From positions 1 through 43,690 of the IMG/VR virus record IMGVR_UViG_3300023094_000002: a stretch of DNA of 43,690 bases. One strand, given 5' to 3'. This document shows positions 16,574-23,181 of this stretch, one piece after another. Under the pieces are notes generated by a model. The model was not told the DNA's origin and made no database searches. It saw nothing but the letters and a program-made list of their open reading frames with translations. The DNA comes from a virus. The translations under genes were made by a program, and so were the position numbers. The number at the start of each line of letters is the position of its first letter. Position 1 is the stretch's first letter.

Positions 16574-16602
16574 CAAATATAGTAAATTATTCTAATAATC
16601 AA
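16574..16602 (-). promoter_or_regulatory. Promoter of replication operon (element D)
   Basis: TATATTTG at 16581-16574 with TTG at 16602-16600 (spacing 18) or at 16606-16604 (spacing 22). The TTG lies in the T tract of the terminator that closes the previous operon. Confidence 0.75.
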
Positions 16603-16603
16603 A

Positions 16604-16630
16604 CAAAAAAACCGGATATTTCTACCCGGC
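16604..16630 (-). terminator. Intrinsic terminator of recombination operon
   Basis: Stem GCCGG/CCGGT (16626-16630 with 16611-16615, one G-U), 10-base loop, then seven T. It follows the gene ending at 16643 and abuts the element D promoter. Confidence 0.75.
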
Positions 16631-16642
16631 TAAACCAAATTA

Positions 16643-16987
16643 TTAAGTTGGAAAGGTAGGGAAATTTTTTTGTAAATAATCTTTGTAAGCTAAAATAACT
16701 TCATTTCGATCAACTCCGTATTTAACAACTCGAAGTTTGCCTTTTATCATTTTCTCAGCATACCAAAGCTTTTTTGCGTAGTTGTAATAAATGCCTTTAA
16801 GCTTCTCAAACCTTGAAACTACCTGATACTTTGCAATGTGTTCAGCACAGTTTTTAACGGCTATTAAGTGCTGTTTGTGCGGATTGTGTTTAATACGCTC
16901 CAACTCGTTTATTAAAGCCTGTATTCCATTTCCTTCTGATTCGATTTCAACGTAGGACAGGCTGTTTATTTTAGAAGGTATTAGCAT
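16643..16987 (-). CDS. Hypothetical basic protein
   Basis: 114 residues, pI clearly basic. Helical middle (NGIQALINELERIKHNPHKQ) and a C-terminus with YYNYAKKLWYAEKMIKGKLR and a VILAYKDYLQKNF helix. Last gene of the ERF/SSB operon, starting one base into the stop of the SSB-like gene. Possibly nucleic-acid binding; no family recognised. Confidence 0.6.
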   Translation of the reverse strand: MLIPSKINSLSYVEIESEGNGIQALINELERIKHNPHKQHLIAVKNCAEHIAKYQVVSRFEKLKGIYYNYAKKLWYAEKMIKGKLRVVKYGVDRNEVILAYKDYLQKNFPTFPT

Positions 16988-17340
16988 TAGAACGGTAGAT
17001 CGTCGTGTTCTTCTTCGGTAAAACTTGGCGCAGGGGTAAATGATTTAGAAGGTGTTTGTGCCGTTGTTTGATCCTTTTCGATTCTCCAACCCTTAATGCT
17101 ATTAAAATATTTCGCTTCGCCTTGTGGGTTGATCCATTCGCGTCCCTGCAAATTGATACCAACTTTAACGGATTCCCCAACTTTATACCCGTTCAATAAG
17201 TCGGTTTTGTCCTGTACGAATTCAATCATGATCTGCTGCGGATATTGCTCATCCGTTGTAATTACGAGTTCTCTTTTTTGAAAAGATGCAGACACTTGCT
17301 GCGTTTGTTTTAATTCTTTAATAGTTCCTGAAATTTCCAT
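16987..17340 (-). CDS. DUF3127 single-stranded-DNA-binding-like protein
   Basis: 117 residues. The OB-fold pattern of DUF3127 is clear: SGTIKELKQTQQVSASFQKR, then ELVITTDEQYPQQIMIEFVQ, VGESVKVGINLQGREW and KYFNSIKGWRIE. After a Pro/Thr/Ser linker it ends in an acidic tip EEEHDDLPF, the partner-binding tail typical of SSB proteins. Located directly after the ERF annealing protein gene and one small gene, so it likely coats ssDNA in phage recombination and replication. Confidence 0.85.
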   Translation of the reverse strand: MEISGTIKELKQTQQVSASFQKRELVITTDEQYPQQIMIEFVQDKTDLLNGYKVGESVKVGINLQGREWINPQGEAKYFNSIKGWRIEKDQTTAQTPSKSFTPAPSFTEEEHDDLPF

Positions 17341-17345
17341 TGTTG

Positions 17346-17591
17346 TTATTTATTTAAGTTATTTTTTATGCGTTCTTCCCGTAACTGAAACTGGCGTTCT
17401 TCCAAATGCTTTTTTGCGTGTTTCAATTCATCGTACAATTTAGCAAAATGCGGATCTTTCATGTTCTCCGCCCAGTCGCTGTTTTCAGAATCTACCCGCT
17501 TTGCATTTAAAAACCGCTCTCTTATTTCTCCTGGAATGCTTAAGAAATGTTCTTCAGACATCCTAAGCAATAGTTCTTTTGTTGCTCCCAT
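17346..17591 (-). CDS. Hypothetical helical protein in recombination operon
   Basis: 81 residues from ATG 17591, which overlaps the TAA of the ERF gene by one base. Starts MGATKELLLRMSEEHFLSIP, a common opening of small phage proteins of Bacteroidota, and ends in a charged coiled coil (LKHAKKHLEERQFQLREERI). Lies between ERF and SSB-like genes; may help recombination. No proven function. Confidence 0.65.
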   Translation of the reverse strand: MGATKELLLRMSEEHFLSIPGEIRERFLNAKRVDSENSDWAENMKDPHFAKLYDELKHAKKHLEERQFQLREERIKNNLNK

Positions 17592-18205
17592 TACTCCTTT
17601 GGTGTTAGTGCTATTTTCATTTCCTCTTTTGCGGGCATTAAAGCGTCTTTTTCTAATCCGGGAGGTATAGACTTCCAAATCTCGGCAAGGTTGCTTAAAT
17701 CCTTTGCATTGCGTATTTTTTGCTCGTTTGAAAGCGGCTGAGATTCTTCCTGTGTCTTGCGTTCTGGATTGTCTATATCGTCCTCGTCAGTATTGATGTG
17801 GAAATACTTAAGCAAGAAGTAACGCTCCGCATACGTTAAAGCAGAACCAACGCCTTTGTCCCAATCATTTTGACCGTTAGCACCGAAAAGGTTTTCGTCT
17901 TTGTCGCCAGAATCAACGTCTACCCAAGTGAAACGCATCATTACCTTTGATAGTATTTCGGATTTTTGACCTGATTTAACGGCATAGTCTTGACGAACGT
18001 TTTCAATCGATAAGACTTCTTGTTTTAAGATTATCCCGAGTTCCACCATCAGAGGCTTTACGTTTTCAAGAACTTTTGATCCGGTTACGTATTTGTAACC
18101 TTTCGGATTGTATTGTGAAGAAGTATCTTTGTCTTTACCCAAACCAAGTACTTTGCTTTGTATCTCAGCCAGCTTTTGGTATAAGTTCAATTTATCTGTA
18201 CTCAT
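17591..18205 (-). CDS. ERF-family single-strand annealing protein
   Basis: 204 residues. The ERF signature is present: KLAEIQSKVLGLGKDKDT at the start, a KPLMVELGIIL segment, and the core KGVGSALTYAERYFLLKYFH (117-136) followed by INTDEDDID. ERF proteins anneal complementary ssDNA during phage recombination. It works with the SSB-like protein encoded two genes downstream. The C-terminal 45 residues are variable, as usual. Confidence 0.9.
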   Translation of the reverse strand: MSTDKLNLYQKLAEIQSKVLGLGKDKDTSSQYNPKGYKYVTGSKVLENVKPLMVELGIILKQEVLSIENVRQDYAVKSGQKSEILSKVMMRFTWVDVDSGDKDENLFGANGQNDWDKGVGSALTYAERYFLLKYFHINTDEDDIDNPERKTQEESQPLSNEQKIRNAKDLSNLAEIWKSIPPGLEKDALMPAKEEMKIALTPKE

Positions 18206-18207
18206 AA

Positions 18208-18456
18208 TTAATTGATTTTATTTAAAATTCTCTTTAAAATTGTTTTCCAGCCGCTTTCCATTCCTTCTATCTGCGTTCTAAGTTCCCGCAATGCGCTTGC
18301 CTGTACTTCCTGATAATACCGTAATTCTTCTAAAGCAGATGAACTAGGCGTTTCAATGTAATTATCAATTGCTTCGTTTAAACAGGCTGCATTTAGCGTT
18401 TCCGGATCGGGTTGGTTGATCGGGTTATTTGAGTTGTGTTCGGTGTAGGTGTCCAT
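18208..18456 (-). CDS. Hypothetical protein
   Basis: 82 residues. Acidic, Asn- and Pro-rich start (NSNNPINQPDPETLNAACLN) and a helical C-terminus (SALRELRTQIEGMESGWKTI). Overlaps the upstream gene by 1 base and ends 2 bases before ERF. No family recognised. Confidence 0.6.
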   Translation of the reverse strand: MDTYTEHNSNNPINQPDPETLNAACLNEAIDNYIETPSSSALEELRYYQEVQASALRELRTQIEGMESGWKTILKRILNKIN

Positions 18457-18722
18457 TAGGTTACGATTTCGTAGTTGGTTTCAATTTCAGAAAGCGGCTT
18501 ATCGAAAACAGGATCGTTAATATCGATTTTACTAACCAATTCTTTAATTTGCTGAATTGATTCTTTTACGGTTTTCGGCTGGGCCAACAATAAACCACTT
18601 GAAATTTTAACTTCGTCTAAAAACCTGTGGAAAAACTCACGCTCTGTTAAAGTCATTGAAGCATACGGATTGCCGTTTACAAGCCATTTTCCGTCTTTTA
18701 ATTCTATGTTTATATTTTTCAT
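18456..18722 (-). CDS. Hypothetical protein
   Basis: 88 residues. Begins INIELKDGKWLVNGNPYASM with a short beta meander, followed by LTEREFFHRFLDEVK and an acidic tail. Its leader repeats, nearly base for base, the leader of the gene starting at 19253. No family recognised. Confidence 0.65.
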   Translation of the reverse strand: MKNINIELKDGKWLVNGNPYASMTLTEREFFHRFLDEVKISSGLLLAQPKTVKESIQQIKELVSKIDINDPVFDKPLSEIETNYEIVT

Positions 18723-18724
18723 TT

Positions 18725-18738
18725 TGTTAGTTTTGAAA
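18725..18738 (-). repeat. Duplicated translation leader, copy 1 (copy 2 at 19256-19269)
   Basis: Minus strand TTTCAAAACTAACA followed after 2 bases by ATG in both copies. The likeness continues upstream with AAAAAATAAnAA in both. The two downstream genes are not alike in protein sequence, so this is a repeated leader rather than a gene duplication. Confidence 0.7.
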
Positions 18739-18781
18739 AGTTATTATTTTTTATCTGGTGTTAGGGTTGGGTCTGGCATGG

Positions 18782-18970
18782 TTACATATGTTTGATATTG
18801 CTTGCGGCGGCTTGATAAGCATCGTTGCAAAATTCATCCACCTGTTCTTTTGTGAAATATCTTTTGTCTATGAATAACTTTACCATTTCGACAATTCTAA
18901 TTTCATTTGCTCCTGAATCAAAAATATGCTTTACTTCTAATTCTAATTGTTTTTCATCTTCTACGCTCAT
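18782..18970 (-). CDS. Hypothetical acidic helical protein
   Basis: 62 residues, helical and acidic (EDEKQLELEVKHIFDSGANE; FTKEQVDEFCNDAYQAAASN). Four bases after the previous gene. Between it and the next gene is 59 bp holding the repeated leader and no larger gene. Confidence 0.6.
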   Translation of the reverse strand: MSVEDEKQLELEVKHIFDSGANEIRIVEMVKLFIDKRYFTKEQVDEFCNDAYQAAASNIKHM

Positions 18971-18974
18971 AACT

Positions 18975-19253
18975 CTATTTTTTTAATGCTTCCTTTTCGC
19001 AAGCGGTTTTAATTTCTAACTTACCTTGTTGTATTGCGGCCAATACGTTTATTACATCTAAGCAAGGCTCAACAACCAAGTCAAGGTATTTGTTTAAACA
19101 TTGCTCTACGTTAAGGAAATGATACTCCTGCGTGGATTCGTAAGGTTCTGCAAGGTTTGTATCTTTGTTTACTTTGAATTTCTTTTCTGTGTGAATCAAA
19201 GTACATCCGTTTCCGTCTGTGTTAATCTTGAAATTTTCGTTAATCGTTATCAT
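18975..19253 (-). CDS. Hypothetical phage protein
   Basis: 92 residues. Beta-rich start (ITINENFKINTDGNGCTLIH; EYHFLNVEQCLNKYLDLVVE), a layout of small phage proteins with a strand pair, a displayed-column helix and a Lys-rich end. No function known. Has copy 2 of the repeated leader. Confidence 0.65.
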   Translation of the reverse strand: MITINENFKINTDGNGCTLIHTEKKFKVNKDTNLAEPYESTQEYHFLNVEQCLNKYLDLVVEPCLDVINVLAAIQQGKLEIKTACEKEALKK

Positions 19254-19274
19254 AATGTTAGTTTTGAAAGATTG

Positions 19275-19505
19275 TTATTTTTTCGGGTTATTCTTTTTAA
19301 TTATCCAATTTAGATTATCAATATAGGCGCAGTCTTTCAGCAGACAATAGCTCGTGCTTCCTAAGTCATTCGTTATGTTAAAATCAGTCATTAAATCTCC
19401 TATCGAAACTTCGCTAACAATATATTCTTTTCCAGAAGTAACGTAAATATTTTCTTCAAAACCATTAGGCGCGATTACTATATCTCCATCTTTAAGATTC
19501 TCCAT
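19275..19505 (-). CDS. Hypothetical small beta protein
   Basis: 76 residues. The pattern NLKDGDIVIAPNGFEENIYV then SGKEYIVSEVS suggests a small SH3-like barrel. No catalytic motif. In the operon after the HTH protein. Confidence 0.6.
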   Translation of the reverse strand: MENLKDGDIVIAPNGFEENIYVTSGKEYIVSEVSIGDLMTDFNITNDLGSTSYCLLKDCAYIDNLNWIIKKNNPKK

Positions 19506-19508
19506 AAT

Positions 19509-19751
19509 TTATTTTAATTTAGATGAATTATCCAATGCTTTTTCTTGAAGCAACCGCATCAGTTTGTTGCCGTGATCTACTAAGAATGATTTAAGATCGT
19601 TGTAGTTCTTTTCTGTGAAGTTGTTGCGATTCCTTTTATCGCTTTTGTTGTCGCGAAACGTTTGGACTTTTATTCCCATTGCCTCGGCCGCGTCCTGATC
19701 GGATATTTTAGAATCCGTTATTAATTGTAAGATGTGGTCTTTGTAGTTCAT
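19509..19751 (-). CDS. Helix-turn-helix protein, possible regulator
   Basis: 80 residues. SDQDAAEAMGIKVQTFRDNK (17-36) is a good helix-turn-helix, with a basic stretch SDKRNRNNF right after and a long C-terminal helix. It is the third gene of the operon whose promoter carries a perfect inverted repeat (20591-20612), so it is a natural candidate for autoregulation of that promoter. Binding is inferred. Confidence 0.65.
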   Translation of the reverse strand: MNYKDHILQLITDSKISDQDAAEAMGIKVQTFRDNKSDKRNRNNFTEKNYNDLKSFLVDHGNKLMRLLQEKALDNSSKLK

Positions 19752-19757
19752 AGGTTA

Positions 19758-20372
19758 TTATTTAAATGCGCTCATTATAACATGAAGTCCTAATTTTGGA
19801 TGCACACAGTTTCTAAGGATTTGCACAGGACAATGATTTCCGTCATAATAAATATTTTCTTCATAATGAATACCTAGCCAGTCCATCATCTGCTTTTTTT
19901 GCCCTACCGTCGCAAGGTTCATCATTCCTTTTGGCGACTTTGGCGCATCGATCATTTCCGGAATCTCGAAGTTTGACCAAAACAAGTGCCGTCCAATTTT
20001 TGTAGGTTTTCCATAGGGTTCGTAATAAGGGACAACGTTTTCAACAAACCAGTTTCCTTTAAAATAAGTTTTAAGGAAAATTATTTCTTCAAATAGCCTT
20101 CCATCGGCAAACCTTACCATATTGTGACGTGTTGCGCGGTTCATTTTAGAATGTGTTTGGCAAGGAATTCCACTAATAATAAAATCAAAATCTTTGTAGT
20201 TTTCCAAAAGAAATTGATGCGCATCGGCAATTATTACTTTTTGGTTTGGCTTTCTTTCCTGCAATACTTTTGCTATCTTTGGATTCAATTCGATGTGTGT
20301 AATCTCGAATTTGTTTTCGTCCAACAAGTCGGTTGTGCCTCCTAATCCTGCGTAAAGGTGTAGTAATTTCAT
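19758..20372 (-). CDS. Compact C5 cytosine DNA methyltransferase
   Basis: 204 residues, much shorter than usual bacterial enzymes (over 300). Motif I is LHLYAGLGGTTDLL (4-17), motif IV SGIPCQTHSKMN with nucleophile Cys71, motif VI WFVENVVPYY with Glu111, and a motif X-like NCVHPKLGLHVIMSAF at the end. The target recognition region is very short. Such small forms are known from phages and may protect phage DNA from host restriction. No restriction partner is nearby. The ATG overlaps the stop of the 59-residue gene by one base. Confidence 0.85.
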   Translation of the reverse strand: MKLLHLYAGLGGTTDLLDENKFEITHIELNPKIAKVLQERKPNQKVIIADAHQFLLENYKDFDFIISGIPCQTHSKMNRATRHNMVRFADGRLFEEIIFLKTYFKGNWFVENVVPYYEPYGKPTKIGRHLFWSNFEIPEMIDAPKSPKGMMNLATVGQKKQMMDWLGIHYEENIYYDGNHCPVQILRNCVHPKLGLHVIMSAFK

Positions 20373-20551
20373 TATTTAGAAATGTATAAATCGATAATTT
20401 CACCAATTAAATCGTTTAGTTTGTCGATTTTGACTATATCTCCAGCAGTAATTAGCATTTTCATTCCTAACTCTAATTGAGCGATTAAGTCTTTCAAATC
20501 TGCTTTTGACAATTTAGATAAGTCAATGTTTTTTTCTGTGTACAAATCCAT
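20372..20551 (-). CDS. Small helical protein, first gene of methyltransferase operon
   Basis: 59 residues from ATG 20551: MDLYTEKNIDLSKLSKADLK, then LIAQLELGMKMLITAGDIVK. TAATG overlap with the methyltransferase. It sits directly behind the operator-bearing promoter. Function unknown. Confidence 0.7.
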   Translation of the reverse strand: MDLYTEKNIDLSKLSKADLKDLIAQLELGMKMLITAGDIVKIDKLNDLIGEIIDLYISK

Positions 20552-20584
20552 AATTTTTATTTTAAGTGTTGATTTCTATACCAG

Positions 20585-20615
20585 CAATATTACACTATAT
20601 TTTCATAGTGTACAA
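20585..20615 (-). promoter_or_regulatory. Promoter with perfect palindromic operator
   Basis: TTG at 20615-20613, 20-base spacing, TAATATTG at 20592-20585. An 8-bp perfect inverted repeat, TACACTAT / ATAGTGTA (20591-20598 and 20605-20612, 6-base centre), fills the spacer and touches the -7 box. A dimeric repressor bound here would block RNA polymerase. It drives genes from 20551 to 16643. Confidence 0.75.
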
Positions 20616-20632
20616 ATAAAAACTGTTAAAAT

Positions 20633-20661
20633 TTAAAAAAGCCAACAATTACGATGGCTTT
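20633..20661 (-). terminator. Intrinsic terminator
   Basis: 7-bp stem AAAGCCA/TGGCTTT (20655-20661 with 20638-20644), 10-base loop, then six T on the minus strand. Closes the operon ending with the zinc-ribbon gene at 20688. Confidence 0.8.
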
Positions 20662-20687
20662 AAAGTGGTATTTATTTCAGTCTGTTG

Positions 20688-20876
20688 TTATTCTAATAGT
20701 CCATAAAACTCATTATTGCCGCAATTTGGGCAAACTGATTCGTAAATTTTATATTCAGGATCAGTGCTTTTTTGTTCCTTTTCAGAATCCAATCCCTGCC
20801 ATTTGCATTTACGCTTCGTGCATTCAAACCTTACAGGTTCTTCTCTAAAATTCGTGTATTTCCTTTTCTTTGCCAT
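20688..20876 (-). CDS. Small zinc-ribbon protein
   Basis: 62 residues. Very basic start (MAKKRKYTNFREEPVRFECT) and four Cys in two pairs: ECTKRKC and SVCPNCGN. Likely a Zn ribbon that binds nucleic acid or protein. Last gene before the terminator at 20.64 kb. Confidence 0.7.
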   Translation of the reverse strand: MAKKRKYTNFREEPVRFECTKRKCKWQGLDSEKEQKSTDPEYKIYESVCPNCGNNEFYGLLE

Positions 20877-20900
20877 AATTTATAAATATAATTAAGTTAT

Positions 20901-20922
20901 AAGTGGTCAAAATCGACCACTT
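20901..20922. repeat. Inverted repeat after coiled-coil membrane protein gene
   Basis: Perfect 8-bp arms AAGTGGTC / GACCACTT with a 6-base loop, 2 bases after the stop at 20925. No T tract on the minus strand; T-rich on the plus side. It could be a weak plus-strand terminator, an mRNA-stabilising hairpin or a protein site. Confidence 0.6.
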
Positions 20923-20924
20923 TA

Positions 20925-21311
20925 TTATTTTGCAATATACAGTCCGCCTAGCAGACCCAAAAATCCGTAAAATATCGGGTGTTTATACCACGGGACAGGC
21001 CGATCATTCTTAACCGCTTCAATTTTTACCGCATTGTCCAGTTTCATTTGCCAAAGAAGATCCTTTTGAACGTCCAAATCAGCGATACTATCCAAAGCCC
21101 GATCATACTTTGCAACTGTATTAACCGTTATGGCGTGCATTTGAGTCTTTTGCGCCTTTAACGTATCAACTTCGATAAGTAATTCGTTTCGCTCGAAAAT
21201 AACGCGGGAAATCGAAGGTAATTTAGCTTTTATCTTCTCGCAGAAATCAGGATCGTTTACCGATTGTGAAAACGCGGGGATTGTTAGGAGTAGGAGTAGG
21301 ATGGTTTTCAT
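20925..21311 (-). CDS. Exported coiled-coil protein with C-terminal membrane helix
   Basis: 128 residues. Signal peptide MKTILLLLLTIPAFSQ (cleavage likely after Ser-Gln region), a long coiled coil (about 45-100, LIEVDTLKAQKTQMHAI), then KHPIFYGFLGLLGGLYIAK, a C-terminal membrane helix. Lies 3 genes after another membrane coiled-coil protein (22056-21727). The design recalls spanin-like envelope proteins, but a better spanin pair exists at 26.6-27.1 kb. Function unknown. Confidence 0.6.
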   Translation of the reverse strand: MKTILLLLLTIPAFSQSVNDPDFCEKIKAKLPSISRVIFERNELLIEVDTLKAQKTQMHAITVNTVAKYDRALDSIADLDVQKDLLWQMKLDNAVKIEAVKNDRPVPWYKHPIFYGFLGLLGGLYIAK

Positions 21312-21730
21312 GATAGCGATGGATTTTGATGAATATTTCCTATCAATTCTAAATCTTTATCGGTAGTTTCTGCGTAAGCAAAACTCCCGTATTCAAAAAC
21401 ATGGCTTACATTTTTAGCATTGAATTTTATATCTGGGCCAATTTCAATTACCGCTACTCTATTGGTTATCTCTCTCGAAGAGTTCCTCAAATGTCCCCAT
21501 TTAACAACGTCTCCTTCGTAAAGTTGTCTTTTTTTAATCGCGTACAAACCAGTGAACTGACCTATGGTTTTAGGAATAACTTCTACGCCATTAAAAACTG
21601 AATCATTATCTGTTAGGTTTACCGATTGGCAGTTATTTATAATGAAACATTTGGTTTCAACAAAAAACGGAACGCCATAAACCCATTCGTTATTTTCAAC
21701 ACTCAATCCTCTAAACTTAATTTCTCTCAT
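21308..21730 (-). CDS. YopX-family protein
   Basis: 140 residues. Starts MREIKFRGLSVENNEWVYGV, then PKTIGQFTGLYAIKKRQLYE with EGDVVKWG, and ends LELIGNIHQNP: the complete YopX pattern found in many phages. Biochemical role unknown. Overlaps neighbours on both sides by 4 bases. Confidence 0.85.
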   Translation of the reverse strand: MREIKFRGLSVENNEWVYGVPFFVETKCFIINNCQSVNLTDNDSVFNGVEVIPKTIGQFTGLYAIKKRQLYEGDVVKWGHLRNSSREITNRVAVIEIGPDIKFNAKNVSHVFEYGSFAYAETTDKDLELIGNIHQNPSLS

Positions 21731-22056
21731 GGCAAATTTAATATATCCCTATAACTACTGTCTAAGGATGGTTTTACAAATTGTTTTTTTACTATTTTCT
21801 TTTCGTTGATGGATTTGGAAATCGATACTGCATCCTTCCCGCCCTGCTTAGCCTCTGAAATTTGCTTTTTAAATTCTGATGTTCTTTGATCTAATAAATC
21901 GGATACCGAATCATTTTTACGAAGCAGTTCTTTGGTCTGTATATCGACAATCTTATTCTCCAATCGCCTAACCTCGATATAACAGCCAAGCGCGATCAAC
22001 CCGAAGATTATCGGTAGCCAAATGTAAATGCGCGGTATTTTAGTTTGTGGTTCCAT
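21727..22056 (-). CDS. Membrane-anchored coiled-coil protein
   Basis: 109 residues. N-terminal membrane helix YIWLPIIFGLIALGCYI (11-27) followed by a coiled coil (RRLENKIVDIQTKELLRKND) and a Lys/Ser-rich tail. Topology would place the tail in the periplasm. It may act with the exported protein at 21311-20925. Function unknown. Confidence 0.6.
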   Translation of the reverse strand: MEPQTKIPRIYIWLPIIFGLIALGCYIEVRRLENKIVDIQTKELLRKNDSVSDLLDQRTSEFKKQISEAKQGGKDAVSISKSINEKKIVKKQFVKPSLDSSYRDILNLP

Positions 22057-22066
22057 ATTTTTTGTT

Positions 22067-22234
22067 TTAAAAGTCGCTTATTGAAAAATCGGCATCAGAT
22101 TTATAGTATCTTACCTTAGTGATGCATATCTTGAATTTTGCAGTTAGCGTTCTAGGAGTTGCAGCAATTATAATCCCTTCTCCTTTTGTTCCGTGATTGA
22201 ATTTAAACCCAATCTTAATGTCTTTTACTTTCAT
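22067..22234 (-). CDS. Small hypothetical protein, 55 residues
   Basis: ATG 22234; MKVKDIKIGFKFNHGTKGEG then IIIAATPRTLTAKFKICITK. Beta-rich and basic. The ATG follows a structured leader (22257-22318). Function unknown. Confidence 0.65.
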   Translation of the reverse strand: MKVKDIKIGFKFNHGTKGEGIIIAATPRTLTAKFKICITKVRYYKSDADFSISDF

Positions 22235-22256
22235 CTTTTCTATTGTTTTAAAATTA

Positions 22257-22318
22257 ACCCGCCAATCAACTCTCAGAATACCACATTCTAGCCGTTTTAA
22301 GGTTAAGTGCTGGCGGGT
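22257..22318 (-). ncRNA. Structured leader with 8-bp closing stem
   Basis: ACCCGCCA (22318-22311) pairs with TGGCGGGT (22264-22257) across 46 bases, inside which AGAAT-GTGGT-ATTCT forms a small hairpin. The T tract after it (TTAATTTT) is weak, so it may be a poor terminator or a cis-regulatory fold 23 bases before the ATG at 22234. It fills the gap between two genes. Confidence 0.45.
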
Positions 22319-22330
22319 GTTTTTGGTTAT

Positions 22331-22588
22331 TTAGTCTAAAAATTCGGTTGATGCGATAATTGCAAAATTTTCCCCAACTGCTAAATCAAAAAGGCATATT
22401 TCTTCTGGAATGAATTCTGTATTTTTTACCATGATTTTTTTAGCTTCATCTTCTGTGATTTCTTCCAGGCTTTCGATTTCCTGAATCGGAAGATCAAAAT
22501 ATAAATCATAAGACTTTATCAAATCCAGCTGATCTTTTGCAGTACACCAGTCAATCCTTCCATCGTCAAAACTTAATTTGTAAATCAT
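22331..22588 (-). CDS. Hypothetical acidic protein
   Basis: 85 residues, strongly acidic (IQEIESLEEITEDEAKKIMV; EFIPEEICLFDLAVGENF). No recognised domain. Acidic early phage proteins often bind host DNA-binding proteins, but nothing here proves it. The 59 bases upstream hold only a small GCGA/TCGC hairpin. Confidence 0.6.
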   Translation of the reverse strand: MIYKLSFDDGRIDWCTAKDQLDLIKSYDLYFDLPIQEIESLEEITEDEAKKIMVKNTEFIPEEICLFDLAVGENFAIIASTEFLD

Positions 22589-22647
22589 ACTCTTTATTTA
22601 TTAGGGTTAATAGTTAATGCGATAATCTCGCGGGTTTAGTCTAAGGT

Positions 22648-22866
22648 TTAAAATCCATTTTTCAAAATTGGCATCGGCATCCAATGTGTAGCTTTTAATT
22701 TTTCCTTTGTCAGATAAGAATAAAAACCATTCATATACCACCCGGCCATTACCATCGGTTTGCAAAGTCTGTTTTGTAAATCTGAAATATTGTTTGCTCC
22801 AAAAATAACTGCATCGCCATTGCTTGGTAATTTTTTATCGACTTCAATCCAATTTCCTGCTGTCAT
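22648..22866 (-). CDS. DUF551-like protein
   Basis: 72 residues. NWIEVDKKLPSNGDAVIFGA at the start and KATHWMPMPILKNGF at the end match the DUF551 pattern (W-x-LP ... HWMPLP). Common in phages, function unknown. Confidence 0.75.
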   Translation of the reverse strand: MTAGNWIEVDKKLPSNGDAVIFGANNISDLQNRLCKPMVMAGWYMNGFYSYLTKEKLKATHWMPMPILKNGF

Positions 22867-22899
22867 ATCTATTTAATTTTACACCCGTTTAGGGAGTGG

Positions 22900-23112
22900 T
22901 TAGTAATAACTCATTTTTCCAAAACTTTCTCCATTAGCGTTTGCATCTTCGATTCTAAGTTTTTCTCGCCAAAACTTTCCGTACTTCTTGTTTATTTCGG
23001 CTCTAGCTTTATCGTGAAAACCTTTAACGCCTTCTGATTCTAATTTTGAAGAAATTTCTTTAAGTTCTTTGGATATTTTCTTTGACTGGTTTAAGAATTC
23101 GTTATTTCTCAT
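22900..23112 (-). CDS. Hypothetical basic helical protein
   Basis: 70 residues: NQSKKISKELKEISSKLESE coiled coil, then KARAEINKKYGKFWREKLRI. Preceded by the strong 15-bp hairpin at 23150-23181. Function unknown. Confidence 0.55.
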   Translation of the reverse strand: MRNNEFLNQSKKISKELKEISSKLESEGVKGFHDKARAEINKKYGKFWREKLRIEDANANGESFGKMSYY

Positions 23113-23149
23113 AATTTAAGTTTAATTGTTACTGTGAAAGGTTTTGGTA

Positions 23150-23181
23150 AATTGTTTCCCTTATTGATAAGGGAAACAATT
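23150..23181. repeat. Perfect 15-bp inverted repeat between genes
   Basis: AATTGTTTCCCTTAT and its complement are separated by 2 bases; the hairpin overlaps the stop codon at 23180-23182. There is no T tract on the minus strand, so termination is doubtful. It may be a processing or stability hairpin in the early mRNA. Confidence 0.7.

Noticed and set aside
16604-16665. Loop of the terminator at 16.61 kb against ATTTCCCTAC in the upstream gene end
   Set aside because: Pairs 8 bases only with a two-base bulge, has no promoter or middle hairpin; counted as chance.
18746-18781. 11-codon frame MPDPTLTPDKK in the 59-base gap
   Set aside because: Has an ATG near the previous stop but is too short to support, and the gap is explained by the repeated leader.
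19758-20372. Restriction-modification system
   Set aside because: Only a methyltransferase is present; no endonuclease or specificity gene lies nearby.
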